NCBI GenBank assembly: GCA_001023535.1
Contig: CP011020.1
Span: forward strand, 2,121,734-2,185,733
Direction of reading: 5' to 3'
From: Pseudomonas chlororaphis
GTDB taxonomy: Bacteria > Pseudomonadota > Gammaproteobacteria > Pseudomonadales > Pseudomonadaceae
DNA: 64,000 nucleotides
Below are positions 44,648-53,273 of this stretch, piece by piece (position 1 is the stretch's first letter; each line of letters opens with the position of its first letter). The translations under genes and the position numbers were made by a program. Below the pieces are notes generated by a model. The model had not been told where the DNA came from. It worked only from the letters and a program-made list of their open reading frames with translations, and ran no database searches.

Positions 44648-45268
44648 TCAGTTCAGGGCATTCCACGCGGCCACATAGGCCTTGGCGCGCACCGCGACCT
44701 CCTCGGCCGTCAGGCCCGGCTTGAACAGCCCGGAACCGAGGCCAAAGCCCTTGACGCCGGCCTCGACGAACACCGCCATGTTGTCCGGCGTGATCCCGCC
44801 CACCGGCACCAGCACGGTCCCGGCCGGCAGCACGGCGAGCCAGGCCTTGACCACTGCCGGGCCCATTTGCTCGGCGGGAAACAGCTTCAGGACATGGGCG
44901 CCTTCGGCCAGTGCGGCGAAGGCTTCGGTGGGCGTGGCGACCCCCGGCGACAGGTACAACCCTGCGGCTTTCGCCGCACGCAAGACTTTCGGGTCGCTGT
45001 GGGGCATGACGATTACCTGGCCGCCGGCGGCCTTGACCTGTTCCACCTGCTCCGGCGTAAGCACGGTGCCGGCACCGATCAGGCAATCGGCGGGCAAGGT
45101 ACTGCGCAGAATGCGGATACTTTCGTACGGCTCGGGGGAATTGAGCGGTACCTCGATGACGCGAAATCCGGCGCTGTACAGGACTTCGCCGATGGCTGCC
45201 GCCTCTTCGGGACGCAGACCGCGCAGGATCGCGATCAGCCCGTTGTGCGCCAGTGCTTGAGTGAGCAT
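44648..45268 (-). CDS. dgoA: 2-dehydro-3-deoxy-6-phosphogalactonate aldolase
   Basis: 206 residues, class I KDPG/KDPGal aldolase fold. The Schiff-base Lys is in [16 protein letters not shown] (about residue 126), a Glu-Arg pair is near the N-terminus ([10 protein letters not shown]), and GAGTVLT and VPVGGIT are present. It cleaves KDPGal to pyruvate and glyceraldehyde-3-phosphate. GGAGG lies 7 nt before ATG 45268, which settles the start. It is 19 bp downstream of dgoK and 49 bp upstream of dgoD. Confidence 0.93.
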   Translation of the reverse strand: MLTQALAHNGLIAILRGLRPEEAAAIGEVLYSAGFRVIEVPLNSPEPYESIRILRSTLPADCLIGAGTVLTPEQVEQVKAAGGQVIVMPHSDPKVLRAAKAAGLYLSPGVATPTEAFAALAEGAHVLKLFPAEQMGPAVVKAWLAVLPAGTVLVPVGGITPDNMAVFVEAGVKGFGLGSGLFKPGLTAEEVAVRAKAYVAAWNALN

Positions 45269-45287
45269 GTCAGACCTCCAGTCAGGG

Positions 45288-46271
45288 TTAACGCGATGCG
45301 GTGGAATCGAGCAGCCCGGCCGCCACGGCCAGTTGCCACAAACCACGTTCGGTGGCCTGTTCGGCCAGGGTCACCCGGGTAAAACCGCAGGCGTCGAGCG
45401 CTCGTTGATAACGGGCGCAGAGTTGGGAATTGCCGATCAGCACCACCGTTGGCAGGTGCACGCTGTTGCGGCGCTGGCGCTGCACCGCAGCCAGTGCCGC
45501 CAACTCGTGACCGATCAGCAGGCCGGAGAGGTAATCGGCCTGGGCACTGCCAGCGAGTTCGCCGGTCAGCCCCAGGCTGCGGGCGCTGAACACCGTGGAC
45601 AACGGACCGACCTGACCGTCTGCCGACAGTGCCACCTGCACCCCGCGGTCGAAGGCCACGCCGTCGAACGCCGCGCCACGCTGCTGGGTGCGGCCGAGAA
45701 TGCTGTGATCGCTGAGCACGGCGAAGATCTCGCCGGTCATGAAGGTGTCGAAATGCACGATGCAGCCGTCGGCCACTTCCACCCACTTCGAATGGCTGCC
45801 CGGCAGGCCGATCAGCACGGCTTCGTTCGGCAGGCTATGCAAGGCGCCGAGCACTTGGGTCTCTTCGCCGCGCATGACGTTCGGCAACCGTGAACGCTGG
45901 ATCACACCGGGTACGATGTGCACGTCAACGCCACGCAGACTGCGAAGGGTTTGCAGGGAATGTCCGAGATTGGCCACGTTGGCCGGCGTGTCGCAGTAAG
46001 GCGCTTCGCGCCAGCCTTGGGCGCTGCCCACCATGCCGCAGGCAATCACTGGCAAGCCTGGCTGTGCATCGAGCCAGTCGCCACAGGCCTCGTCGAACGC
46101 CAGCTCGAAACCATCGCTGCATAGCCGACCGGCCACGGTGCGCGGCCCGGCGGGCAATTGCATGATCCCCGACGACAGCGCGCGCTGTTCCAGCACCTCG
46201 CCGCCGGCAGCGAGTTTGTAAGCCCGTAATGAGGTGGTCCCCCAATCGAGCGCGATCAATTGCGCCTGCAT
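45288..46271 (-). CDS. dgoK: 2-dehydro-3-deoxygalactonokinase
   Basis: 327 residues, DgoK family of sugar kinases. The N-terminal ALDWGTTSLRAYKL is the phosphate-binding block; GLPGSHSKWVEV and a C-terminal LIGNSQLCARYQRAL are family marks. It phosphorylates KDGal to KDPGal with ATP. It is the first gene of the run and its promoter is a near-copy of that of the SDR gene at 53273. An A-rich stretch (AAAAAACAGAACAG) precedes the start, a potential Hfq/Crc target. Confidence 0.93.
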   Translation of the reverse strand: MQAQLIALDWGTTSLRAYKLAAGGEVLEQRALSSGIMQLPAGPRTVAGRLCSDGFELAFDEACGDWLDAQPGLPVIACGMVGSAQGWREAPYCDTPANVANLGHSLQTLRSLRGVDVHIVPGVIQRSRLPNVMRGEETQVLGALHSLPNEAVLIGLPGSHSKWVEVADGCIVHFDTFMTGEIFAVLSDHSILGRTQQRGAAFDGVAFDRGVQVALSADGQVGPLSTVFSARSLGLTGELAGSAQADYLSGLLIGHELAALAAVQRQRRNSVHLPTVVLIGNSQLCARYQRALDACGFTRVTLAEQATERGLWQLAVAAGLLDSTASR

Positions 46272-46280
46272 CCGCTTCAC

Positions 46281-46372
46281 CTGTTCTGTTTTTTGGCAGT
46301 GAGTGAGGCGGACTATAAACCTGAGCACAGAAAAATCTCAATATATAAATAACACTCCCATATATTGGGATT
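46281..46372 (-). promoter_or_regulatory. dgo promoter with TCCCATATATTGGGA operator
   Basis: On the minus strand TTGAGA (46341-46336), an 18-nt spacer and TATAGT (46317-46312) form the promoter. The palindrome TCCCA-TATAT-TGGGA is at 46356-46370, and a further half-site (TCTCAATATAT on the plus strand) overlaps the -35. The A-rich leader and an AGGTGAAG ribosome site follow. It is almost identical to the element at 53405-53510. Confidence 0.65.
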
Positions 46373-46459
46373 AAAACCACCCTCCGCCAAACCCATCGCC
46401 ATCCGCCCGCGACCCTGCTACGTTCTGCGTCGGATGCCTCTACTCTCAGGGAAAACGTA

Positions 46460-47092
46460 ATGGGACAACTGTTGAAAATTCTCGGTCGGACCTCTTCGAT
46501 CAACGTCAGGAAGGTGCTGTGGACCTGCCAGGAACTGGCCATCGACTACGACCGGGAAGACTGGGGCATCGGCTTCAATTCGACCCAGAACCCGGAATTC
46601 CTGGCGCTGAACCCCAACGCCCAGGTGCCGGTGATCATTGACGAGAATGGTGTGCTCTGGGAGTCGAACACCGTCTGCCGCTACCTGGTAGGCAAGCATG
46701 GACGCAGCGATCTGCTGCCCGTCGAGCCAACTGCGCGGGCGCGGATCGAACAGTGGATGGACTGGCAGGCGACGGAGCTCAACCCGTCATGGGGCTACGC
46801 GTTTCACGCGCTGGTGCGCAAGAACCCGGCGATGCAAGACCCGTCGGCCATTGCCGCAGGCATCAAGGGCTGGAATGAGAAGATGGGCCTGTTGGAGCAG
46901 CAGTTGAACCGCACCGGCGCGTACGTGGCGGGTGCCGATTTTTCCCTGGCCGACGTGCTCATCGGCCTATCCGTGCACCGCTGGCGCCAGGCGCCCATGG
47001 AGCGCCCGCATTACCCGGCCGTTGCCGCGTATTGCAAGCGCCTGGAGCAGCGACCGGGGTTTGCCCAGTGGGCGTCCAACGACCACTCGTGA
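46460..47092 (+). CDS. glutathione S-transferase family protein
   Basis: 210 residues: an N-terminal thioredoxin-like domain (LLKILGRTSSINVRKVLWTCQELAIDYDRED, with VPVIIDENGVLWESNTVCRYL holding the cis-Pro and the glutathione Ser) and an all-helical C-terminal domain (ADFSLADVLIGLSVHRW). Substrate is unknown; members detoxify electrophiles or reduce disulphides. It diverges from dgoK and is convergent with a GNAT gene 5 bp away. Confidence 0.9.
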   Translation: MGQLLKILGRTSSINVRKVLWTCQELAIDYDREDWGIGFNSTQNPEFLALNPNAQVPVIIDENGVLWESNTVCRYLVGKHGRSDLLPVEPTARARIEQWMDWQATELNPSWGYAFHALVRKNPAMQDPSAIAAGIKGWNEKMGLLEQQLNRTGAYVAGADFSLADVLIGLSVHRWRQAPMERPHYPAVAAYCKRLEQRPGFAQWASNDHS

Positions 47093-47097
47093 GCCGT

Positions 47098-47580
47098 TCA
47101 ATGGCCCTGGGCGAAATCCCGTAGCACCTTGCCGTCCATGCGGTAGCGCACCCATTCTTCCTGAGGCTGCGCACCCAGGGACTTGTAGAACTCGATGGCC
47201 GGCGTGTTCCAGTCCAGGACACTCCATTCGAAACGGCCGCAATCGTTGTCACAGGCGATCTTCGCCAGATGCCGCAACAGCGTCTTGCCCGCCCCGCCGC
47301 CGCGTTGGTCGGGGGTGATGTACAGGTCCTCCAGGTACAGGCAATTGCTGCCCAGCCAGGTGGAGTAGCTGAAGAAAAACACTGCGAAACCGATCGGCAC
47401 GCCATCGCGCAGACAGATCAAACCGTGGGCGGTCGCGCCTTCGCTGAACAGGCTGCGCTCGATGTCGGCCACACTGGCGATGACTTCGTGACGAGCCTTT
47501 TCGTAATCGGCCAATTCGGTGATGAAGGCAAGGATTTGCGGCGCATCGCTGGGTTGCGCGGGACGGATCTCGATCGACAT
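47098..47580 (-). CDS. GNAT family N-acetyltransferase (thialysine/diamine type)
   Basis: 160 residues. The acetyl-CoA binding block is DLYITPDQRGGGAGKTLLRHLAKIA (about 90-115), followed by FEWSVLDWNTPAIEFYKSLGAQ. The order and the NTPAIEFYKSLGA ending resemble SSAT2/thialysine acetyltransferases that act on small diamines or amino acids. The real substrate is unknown. It is a single gene, convergent with the GST gene. Confidence 0.88.
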   Translation of the reverse strand: MSIEIRPAQPSDAPQILAFITELADYEKARHEVIASVADIERSLFSEGATAHGLICLRDGVPIGFAVFFFSYSTWLGSNCLYLEDLYITPDQRGGGAGKTLLRHLAKIACDNDCGRFEWSVLDWNTPAIEFYKSLGAQPQEEWVRYRMDGKVLRDFAQGH

Positions 47581-47768
47581 GGACAGGCCTTGTAGCCAAT
47601 TGAAAACGCCATACTAAGCCGCTACGTCGCGCTCGTCACGGGCAGCGTCCAGCTTCTGGCAGATAGACAGGCGGTTTTCCAATGCGCCATTCGTCGCCCT
47701 CCAGGCACCAACCTCGAACCGCCAAGGCCCAAGATCAGGCAAGCATTCAAAAAAATGGAGGCGACACC

Positions 47769-48116
47769 ATGATCACTTCAAGGCTGACTGCATTTACCCT
47801 CGCCACGCTGCTGTCCTCGGCGGCGTTCGCGGCGACCACTTCCGGCACCGGGCCGACCGACCCGGTACAGGCGCCCAACTCCCCGGCCACCCAAGGGCTG
47901 CCCAAGTTGAACACCGACGGAACCGGCGGCGGCACCTTGAACAATGGTCAGCCTCCGGCCACCGGCACCGACCCGCGCGTGCAGGGCAATGACATGGGGC
48001 GTCAGGGCGGGATGAATACCCCGGACGCCACCGCCCCCGACAACGCCGGGACCGGCGTGGGCTCAAAAACCACCACCGGGGGTTCGGGTTCCGAAGGCGG
48101 CGGCGCCAGCCAGTAA
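47769..48116 (+). CDS. exported Gly/Thr/Asn-rich hypothetical protein
   Basis: 115 residues: a signal peptide (TAFTLATLLSSAAFA) and a low-complexity mature part rich in Gly, Thr, Pro and Asn (GTGGGTLNNGQPPATGTDPRVQG, GVGSKTTTGGSGSEGGGASQ). GGAGG lies 7 nt before ATG 47769. The composition suggests a flexible periplasmic or secreted protein. Similar short repeat-like proteins are often stress-induced in Pseudomonas, but I cannot assign a role. Confidence 0.6.
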   Translation: MITSRLTAFTLATLLSSAAFAATTSGTGPTDPVQAPNSPATQGLPKLNTDGTGGGTLNNGQPPATGTDPRVQGNDMGRQGGMNTPDATAPDNAGTGVGSKTTTGGSGSEGGGASQ

Positions 48117-48148
48117 GCGCGCCTCACACACCGGAGGAGGAAGGTCCC

Positions 48149-48529
48149 ATGCCTCGTGGAAGCAAAGACAAGTACACCGCCGAGCAAAAGCGCAAGGCCG
48201 AGCACATCGAGGAAAGCTACGAGAAGAAAGGCTTGTCCGAAGAGAAGGCCGAGGCCCGGGCCTGGGCGACGGTGAACAAGCAATCGGGGGGTGGCGAACG
48301 CGCCGGCGGTTCGGGGAAGGACAAGCCGGTGGCGCAGAAGAAAACCGATCGCAAGGAATCCGCCCGCCGCGCCGCCAAGACCCGCGAAGGCCATCCGCGC
48401 AGCAGCAAGGCCTCCCACCAGACGCAAACGGTGGACAGCCTGATGAAGGAAGCCCGTGCGAAGAACATCCCCGGGCGTTCGAAGATGCGCAAGCAGGAAC
48501 TGGTCGAGGCGTTGCGCAAGGCAGGGTGA
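48149..48529 (+). CDS. small basic protein with Rho-N/SAP-like C-terminus
   Basis: 126 residues. The N-terminal part (YTAEQKRKAEHIEESYEKKGLSEEKAEARAWATVNKQSGG) is a charged helical segment seen in proteins loosely labelled plasmid stabilisation or DUF7218; the middle is Lys/Arg/Gly-rich; the C-terminal TVDSLMKEARAKNIPGRSKMRKQELVEALRKA resembles a Rho-N/SAP nucleic-acid-binding domain. AGGAGGAAGG lies upstream of ATG 48149. It probably binds DNA or RNA; no partner is evident. It lies 32 bp after the Gly-rich gene on the same strand. Confidence 0.7.
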   Translation: MPRGSKDKYTAEQKRKAEHIEESYEKKGLSEEKAEARAWATVNKQSGGGERAGGSGKDKPVAQKKTDRKESARRAAKTREGHPRSSKASHQTQTVDSLMKEARAKNIPGRSKMRKQELVEALRKAG

Positions 48530-48551
48530 TGGTTGAGCGTCAGGGATGACG

Positions 48552-48662
48552 CCTTCGCGAGCAAGCTCGCTCCCACAAAACCCAGGCCGGCACAAGATTC
48601 GCACCCACCACAAAATCACCCACCACTGTAGCCACTGTGGGAGCCGGGCTTGCCCGCGAAGG
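48552..48662. repeat. REPIN (inverted REP pair)
   Basis: CCTTCGCGAGCAAGCTCGCTCCCAC and the inverted half GTGGGAGCCGGGCTTGCCCGCG flank about 60 bp between the Rho-N-like gene and araH. The right half is a divergent copy. Confidence 0.8.
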
Positions 48663-48685
48663 GGCCCGCCCGGCCGCCGCAGGGT

Positions 48686-49654
48686 TCAGCGCTGTTTCAG
48701 GCGGTCGATCACCACCGCCAGCAACAGGATCGAGCCGCGGATGACGTATTGGTAGAAGGTGTCGATGTTCTTCAGGTTCATCGCGTTTTCGATGATCGCC
48801 AGGATCAGCACGCCGGCAATCACGTGGCGGATCATGCCGATACCACCGCTGAGCGACACCCCGCCCAGGACGCAGGCCGAGATCACGGTCAGCTCGAAGC
48901 CCTGGCCGATCATCGGTTGCCCCGAGGTCATGCGCGAGGCCAGGATCACCCCGGCCAGGGCGCCGATCACACCGTGCACGGCGAAGATGATGATCTTGGT
49001 GCGATCAACGTTCACCCCCGCCAACAACGCCGCTTCCTGGTTGCCGCCGATGGCCATGGTGTTGCGCCCATAGGTGGTGTAGTTCAGCAGCCAGCCAAAA
49101 AACAGGAAGCAGGCAATGGTGATCAGGATCGGCACCGGCACGCCGAACAACTGGCCGTTGCCGTACACGAAGAACGCTTCCTGGGACACGCCCACCGCTT
49201 TACCGTTGGCGAAGATGTAGGCCAGGCCGCGGACGATCTGCATCGTCGCCAGCGTGGTGATCAACGCATTGACCCGCAGCTTGGCGATGACGATGCCGTT
49301 GATCAGGCCGACGATCAGCCCCATCACCAGCGCCGCGCCGACGCCCAGCAACACGCTGTCGGTGTCGCGCATCACCACGGCCGCGACCACGCCGGCACAG
49401 GCGATCACCGAGCCGACCGACAGGTCGAAGTGCCCGGAGGCCAGGCAATACAACATGGTGCAAGCGGCGATGCCGGTGGTTGAAATCGCCAGGCCCAGGC
49501 CGCGCATGTTCAAGGGCGACAGGAAGTTGTCGATCAACAGCGTGCAGAGCACGAAGACCCCGATGGCCGCCAGCAACATGGCCCAATCGTCGAGGAAACG
49601 TCGCATATCCAGGGGTTTGCGCGCCGTTGGCAGTGCATTGTTTTGAATGGTCAT
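48686..49654 (-). CDS. araH: L-arabinose/galactose ABC transporter permease
   Basis: 322 residues, hydrophobic, a BPD_transp_2-type permease with about ten segments (for example LLAAIGVFVLCTLLIDNFL and CLASGHFDLSVGSVIACAGVVAAVV). The cytoplasmic loop NTMAIGGNQEAALLAGVN is the coupling helix region that contacts the ATPase. It is the third gene of araFGH, 9 bp after araG, and the order and lengths match arabinose-type importers; such systems also accept D-galactose and D-fucose. Confidence 0.9.
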   Translation of the reverse strand: MTIQNNALPTARKPLDMRRFLDDWAMLLAAIGVFVLCTLLIDNFLSPLNMRGLGLAISTTGIAACTMLYCLASGHFDLSVGSVIACAGVVAAVVMRDTDSVLLGVGAALVMGLIVGLINGIVIAKLRVNALITTLATMQIVRGLAYIFANGKAVGVSQEAFFVYGNGQLFGVPVPILITIACFLFFGWLLNYTTYGRNTMAIGGNQEAALLAGVNVDRTKIIIFAVHGVIGALAGVILASRMTSGQPMIGQGFELTVISACVLGGVSLSGGIGMIRHVIAGVLILAIIENAMNLKNIDTFYQYVIRGSILLLAVVIDRLKQR

Positions 49655-49663
49655 GATTACCTC

Positions 49664-51208
49664 TCAGTTCGCCGCGTCGGCAACGCGTTGGCGTGGCAGC
49701 GCCAGTTGCAGCAGGTTGGATTCATTGGCCTGGTCGCGCGGCAGCTCGCCACGCATGGCCCCTTCGCAGAGCACCAGGATCCGGTCGGAAATACCCATCA
49801 CTTCCATCAGGTCGCTGGACACCACGATCACCGCGATGCCGTCGGCCGCCAGGTTGTGGATAATCTGGTAGATCTCGGCCTTGGCGCCGATGTCGATGCC
49901 GCGGGTCGGCTCGTCCAGCAACAACACCTTCATCGGCATCGACAGCCAGCGACCGAGAATCGCCTTCTGCTGGTTGCCGCCGGACAGGTACATGATTTTC
50001 TGCCCCGCCGTCGGGGTCTTCACTTTCAACGCCTTGATCTGTTTGTCGGCGTTGCCCCGCTCCCAATCGCCGCGCAACAGGCACCCCAGGGTGGAATGGG
50101 CGCTACGGGCGCTGATGTTGATGTTCTCGCCCACGCTCGCCAGGGGCATGATGCCTTCCTTCTTGCGGTCTTCCGGGCAAAGCAGCACGCCGGCACCGAT
50201 GGCGTCCCGGGGCGAACGCAGTGTCAGTTCCTGGCCATGCAGGACCAGGCGCCCTTCGGTCTGGCGCTCCAGACCGCTCAGCAAGCGCAGGAGCTCGGTG
50301 CGACCGGCCCCCACCAACCCGAACAGGCCGAGGATTTCACCCTTGTGCACCTGGAAACTCACTGGCTCGCGCAGCCCCGGCCCGAGCAGGCGCTCGACCT
50401 GCAACGCCACTTCGCCGCGCTCGCGCGCACGGTAATCGTAGATGTCCTGGATATCGCGGCCGACCATGCAGGTGACCAACTGGTCATGGGTCAGCTCGCC
50501 CATGTTCTCGAAGGTGCGCACGTAGCGACCGTCCTTGAACACCGTCACCGCGTTGCAGATACGGAACACCTCTTCCATGCGGTGGCTGACATACAGCACC
50601 ACTTTGCCCTCATCCCGCAGGCGCGCGATGATCGCCATCAACCGGTCGATCTCCCGCGCCGACAAGCTGCTGGTGGGTTCGTCGAAGGCGATGACATGGG
50701 CGCCACGGGACAGCGCCTTGGCGATTTCCACCAATTGGCGCTGGCCGAGGGACAGGCGGCCGACCTTTTCGTGCGGGTCGATTTCGTCGGCCAGACCCTT
50801 GAGCAGGCTCAGCGCCTGCTGGCGCAACAACCCACGGTTGACCAGGCCGAAGCGAGCCGGCAGATGGCCGAGGAACAGGTTCTCGGCGACGGTCATTTCC
50901 GGCACCAGGTGCAACTCCTGGTGAATCACCGCCACGCCGCTGGCGATGCTGTCGGCGGTGGATTTGAAGGCCATCGTCTGCTCGCCGATCTGCAGCTCGC
51001 CGCTGCTCGGGATGTAGGCGCCGCCGAGGATCTTCAGCAACGTGGACTTGCCCGCGCCGTTCTCGCCCATCAAGGCATGAACCTGACCCGGATGCGCGAC
51101 GAAACTGATGTTGGCCAGCGCCTGCACGCCGGGAAAGGATTTGCCGATCCCGTTGAACCGCAAGCTGCCGCCGATGTTGTGTTGTTGTGTCGCTGTTTGC
51201 GCTTGCAT
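49664..51208 (-). CDS. araG: L-arabinose/galactose ABC transporter ATP-binding protein
   Basis: 514 residues, a duplicated sugar ABC ATPase. First half: Walker A GENGAGKST (about 45), signature LSLGQRQLVEIAKAL and Walker B VIAFDEPTSSL. Second half: degenerate Walker A GLVGAGRTE, signature LSGGNQQK and Walker B VLLLDEPTRGID. This asymmetry is standard for the AraG/RbsA group. ATG 51208 is used because the frame before it lacks homology; AGGTGG precedes it. Confidence 0.93.
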   Translation of the reverse strand: MQAQTATQQHNIGGSLRFNGIGKSFPGVQALANISFVAHPGQVHALMGENGAGKSTLLKILGGAYIPSSGELQIGEQTMAFKSTADSIASGVAVIHQELHLVPEMTVAENLFLGHLPARFGLVNRGLLRQQALSLLKGLADEIDPHEKVGRLSLGQRQLVEIAKALSRGAHVIAFDEPTSSLSAREIDRLMAIIARLRDEGKVVLYVSHRMEEVFRICNAVTVFKDGRYVRTFENMGELTHDQLVTCMVGRDIQDIYDYRARERGEVALQVERLLGPGLREPVSFQVHKGEILGLFGLVGAGRTELLRLLSGLERQTEGRLVLHGQELTLRSPRDAIGAGVLLCPEDRKKEGIMPLASVGENINISARSAHSTLGCLLRGDWERGNADKQIKALKVKTPTAGQKIMYLSGGNQQKAILGRWLSMPMKVLLLDEPTRGIDIGAKAEIYQIIHNLAADGIAVIVVSSDLMEVMGISDRILVLCEGAMRGELPRDQANESNLLQLALPRQRVADAAN

Positions 51209-51274
51209 AACCACCTCGAACTCACAGAGATCAAGCGGCCCCGTTACCAGGGCCACTCTTGAATCAACCGACCG

Positions 51275-52279
51275 TCAGTTCCACAGGCCGATTTTTTCCA
51301 GCTCCTGCTTGAAGTTCTCGCGGGTGATCAGCGTCACCTCGTCCATTGCGGTGTACTTCGGCGGTTCCTTGCCGGTGGTGATCCACTCGTACATCATCTC
51401 GGCGGTCTTGTAGCCTTCGATGTGCGGGCTTGGCAGCATTGACCCAAAGAAGCCGCTGTCGGGTTTCTTCAGCTCGCCAATGGCGTCGGTGCCGTTGATA
51501 CCGATCCCGATCACGTTCGCTGCCTTGAAGCCGGCACTTTCGGTGGCGCGCACGCCGCCCAGCACGGTGTTGTCGTTCATGCCGCCGATGATCAAGTTCT
51601 TCGCGCCGCTGGGCAGTTTCACCAGGGCGGAGTTGGTGGAGTCCATGCTGCCTGGTACGTCGAGGGTCTTGAGCGCCGAAAAGAGGATATGGTCTTGCGG
51701 CATCCCGGCCTTCTTCAATGCATCGACCGAACCGTCGGTGCGCTTCTTACCGGTGTCCAGCTCGTTGAAGGTGTTGATCACCGCGTAGGTGTCCTTCCAG
51801 TCCCAGTTACGTTTTTTCGCTTCGGCAGCCATGGCGGCGCCCTGCTTCTGGCCTACTTCGAACGCGGCCATGCCCAGGTACGGGACGTCTTCCATGAACT
51901 TGCCGCTGGCGTCGACGAAACGGTCGTCGACGGCAATGACCTTGAGGTCGTTGAGCTTGGCCTTGGCCATGATGGCCGGGCCGAGGGACACGTCCGGCGG
52001 GCAGATCACGAAACCCTTGGCGCCGTTGGCGGCCAGGCTGTCGATGGCCGAAAGGGTTTTCTCGCCATCGGGCACGGCAATCTTGATCAGTTCGAAGCCT
52101 TTATCCTTGCTCGCCTTCTCGGCGAACGCCCATTCGGTCTGGAACCAAGGCTCCTCGGCCTGCTTGACCAGGAAACCGATTTTCACGGGATCAGCCGCCA
52201 GCAAGCTGCTGCTGAGGCTGACCGCGGTAACCGCCAGGGCGGCGCGGCACAGGGAACGGATCCCACGACGATGCTTCAT
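51275..52279 (-). CDS. araF: arabinose/galactose-binding periplasmic protein
   Basis: 334 residues. A signal peptide (SLCRAALAVTAVSLSSSLLAA, cleavage before DPVKIGF) precedes a two-domain sugar-binding fold: KIGFLVKQAEEPWFQTEWAFAEKASKDKGFEL and IGGMNDNTVLGGVRATESAG. The wording is that of AraF-type proteins, which bind L-arabinose, D-galactose and D-fucose. AAGGAG lies 7 nt before ATG 52279, within an A-rich tract (AAAAAAAACAAGGAG) that could be a Hfq/Crc site. Confidence 0.92.
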   Translation of the reverse strand: MKHRRGIRSLCRAALAVTAVSLSSSLLAADPVKIGFLVKQAEEPWFQTEWAFAEKASKDKGFELIKIAVPDGEKTLSAIDSLAANGAKGFVICPPDVSLGPAIMAKAKLNDLKVIAVDDRFVDASGKFMEDVPYLGMAAFEVGQKQGAAMAAEAKKRNWDWKDTYAVINTFNELDTGKKRTDGSVDALKKAGMPQDHILFSALKTLDVPGSMDSTNSALVKLPSGAKNLIIGGMNDNTVLGGVRATESAGFKAANVIGIGINGTDAIGELKKPDSGFFGSMLPSPHIEGYKTAEMMYEWITTGKEPPKYTAMDEVTLITRENFKQELEKIGLWN

Positions 52280-52401
52280 AGTTGACTCCTTGTTTTTTTT
52301 ATTGAAAGCCAGACGTCCAGGGCCCTGCTCCACCGTCGGTGAAAAAACGCAGGCTGGGCGGTTACAGCACGTTGCTACACAGCATAGGCCTAAATAGTCA
52401 T

Positions 52402-52415
52402 ATCGTATGATGATT
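52402..52415 (-). promoter_or_regulatory. operator upstream of araF (copy of gntR-promoter motif)
   Basis: ATCGTATGATGATT on the plus strand, 123 bp upstream of araF, is the exact reverse complement of AATCATCATACGAT at 55166-55179 in the gntR promoter. The core ATCRTAYGAT is a near-palindrome. It probably overlaps the araF -35 region and is a likely site for the local GntR regulator. Confidence 0.6.
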
Positions 52416-52454
52416 GGATGACAGGCGAAATTTCACCCGGCCATCCAGGTTCGT

Positions 52455-53273
52455 TCAGTCGTGGTACATGACCGAACGCCCACCATCGATGGTGATGCAT
52501 GAGGCATTGATAAAAGGTGCTTCATCGCTGGCCAGGAACACCGCCGTCATGGCCACTTCGATCGGTTGCCCGATACGCCGCGGCGGGTGCAGGTCCAGTG
52601 CTCGCTGGCGTTCGGCATGGGGATCGGCAAAGCCGTTCCAGTAGTCGACGTTCAGTTGGGTTTCGATATACCCCGGGGCGATGGCGTTCACGCGTACCCC
52701 CTTGGGTGCGTATTCGATGCCCAGGGCGCGGGTCAGGCCCAACAGGCCGTGCTTGGCCACCGGGTATGGGAAACAGCCGGGAATAATGTGGGACGAATGG
52801 GTCGAGGCGATGTTGATGATGCTGCCAACGCCCTGCTCGATCATCTGCGGCAACACCGCCTTGCAACCGTACCAGGCACCATCCAGGTCGATGGCGAAAC
52901 AGCGCCGCCAGTCTTGCTCGGTCATTTCCAGCGGGTCACGGAAGACGTTGACGCCGGCGCAGTTCACCAGCACGTCGATGCGACCATGCAATTCGACAGC
53001 CCGGCGGGCCATGGCGTCCAGGTCCTGCGGGTTCGACACGTCAGCCCGCATGGCGTGGACGTCCGCCCCGCGCTCACGCCAGAGCGCGGCCACTTGCTCG
53101 ACCTTCTGCGCCTGGATGTCGCTGATCACCAACCGTGCCTGTTGCGACGCGAACGCGGCGACGATCGCCTCGCCAATCCCCTGGGCCGCCCCGGTGAGCA
53201 ACACGACCTTGCCCTTCAGGCGCTCGCCCTTGGGTGGCTCCGGCACGGGCGGCAGGCGAAGCGCATCAGCCAT
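52455..53273 (-). CDS. SDR family sugar dehydrogenase (probable galactose/arabinose 1-dehydrogenase)
   Basis: 272 residues of classical SDR type: TGAAQGIG (cofactor motif, about 29-36), NCAG (about 108), a catalytic Ser in INIASTHSSH and YPVAK (Tyr-x-x-x-Lys, about 170). N-terminal PPVPEPPKGERLKGKVV is usual in sugar-oxidising relatives. Its place between araFGH and a SMP-30 lactonase, and a promoter shared with dgoK, argue for oxidation of an aldose to its lactone. AGGAG lies 9 nt before ATG 53273. The exact sugar is inferred. Confidence 0.85.
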   Translation of the reverse strand: MADALRLPPVPEPPKGERLKGKVVLLTGAAQGIGEAIVAAFASQQARLVISDIQAQKVEQVAALWRERGADVHAMRADVSNPQDLDAMARRAVELHGRIDVLVNCAGVNVFRDPLEMTEQDWRRCFAIDLDGAWYGCKAVLPQMIEQGVGSIINIASTHSSHIIPGCFPYPVAKHGLLGLTRALGIEYAPKGVRVNAIAPGYIETQLNVDYWNGFADPHAERQRALDLHPPRRIGQPIEVAMTAVFLASDEAPFINASCITIDGGRSVMYHD

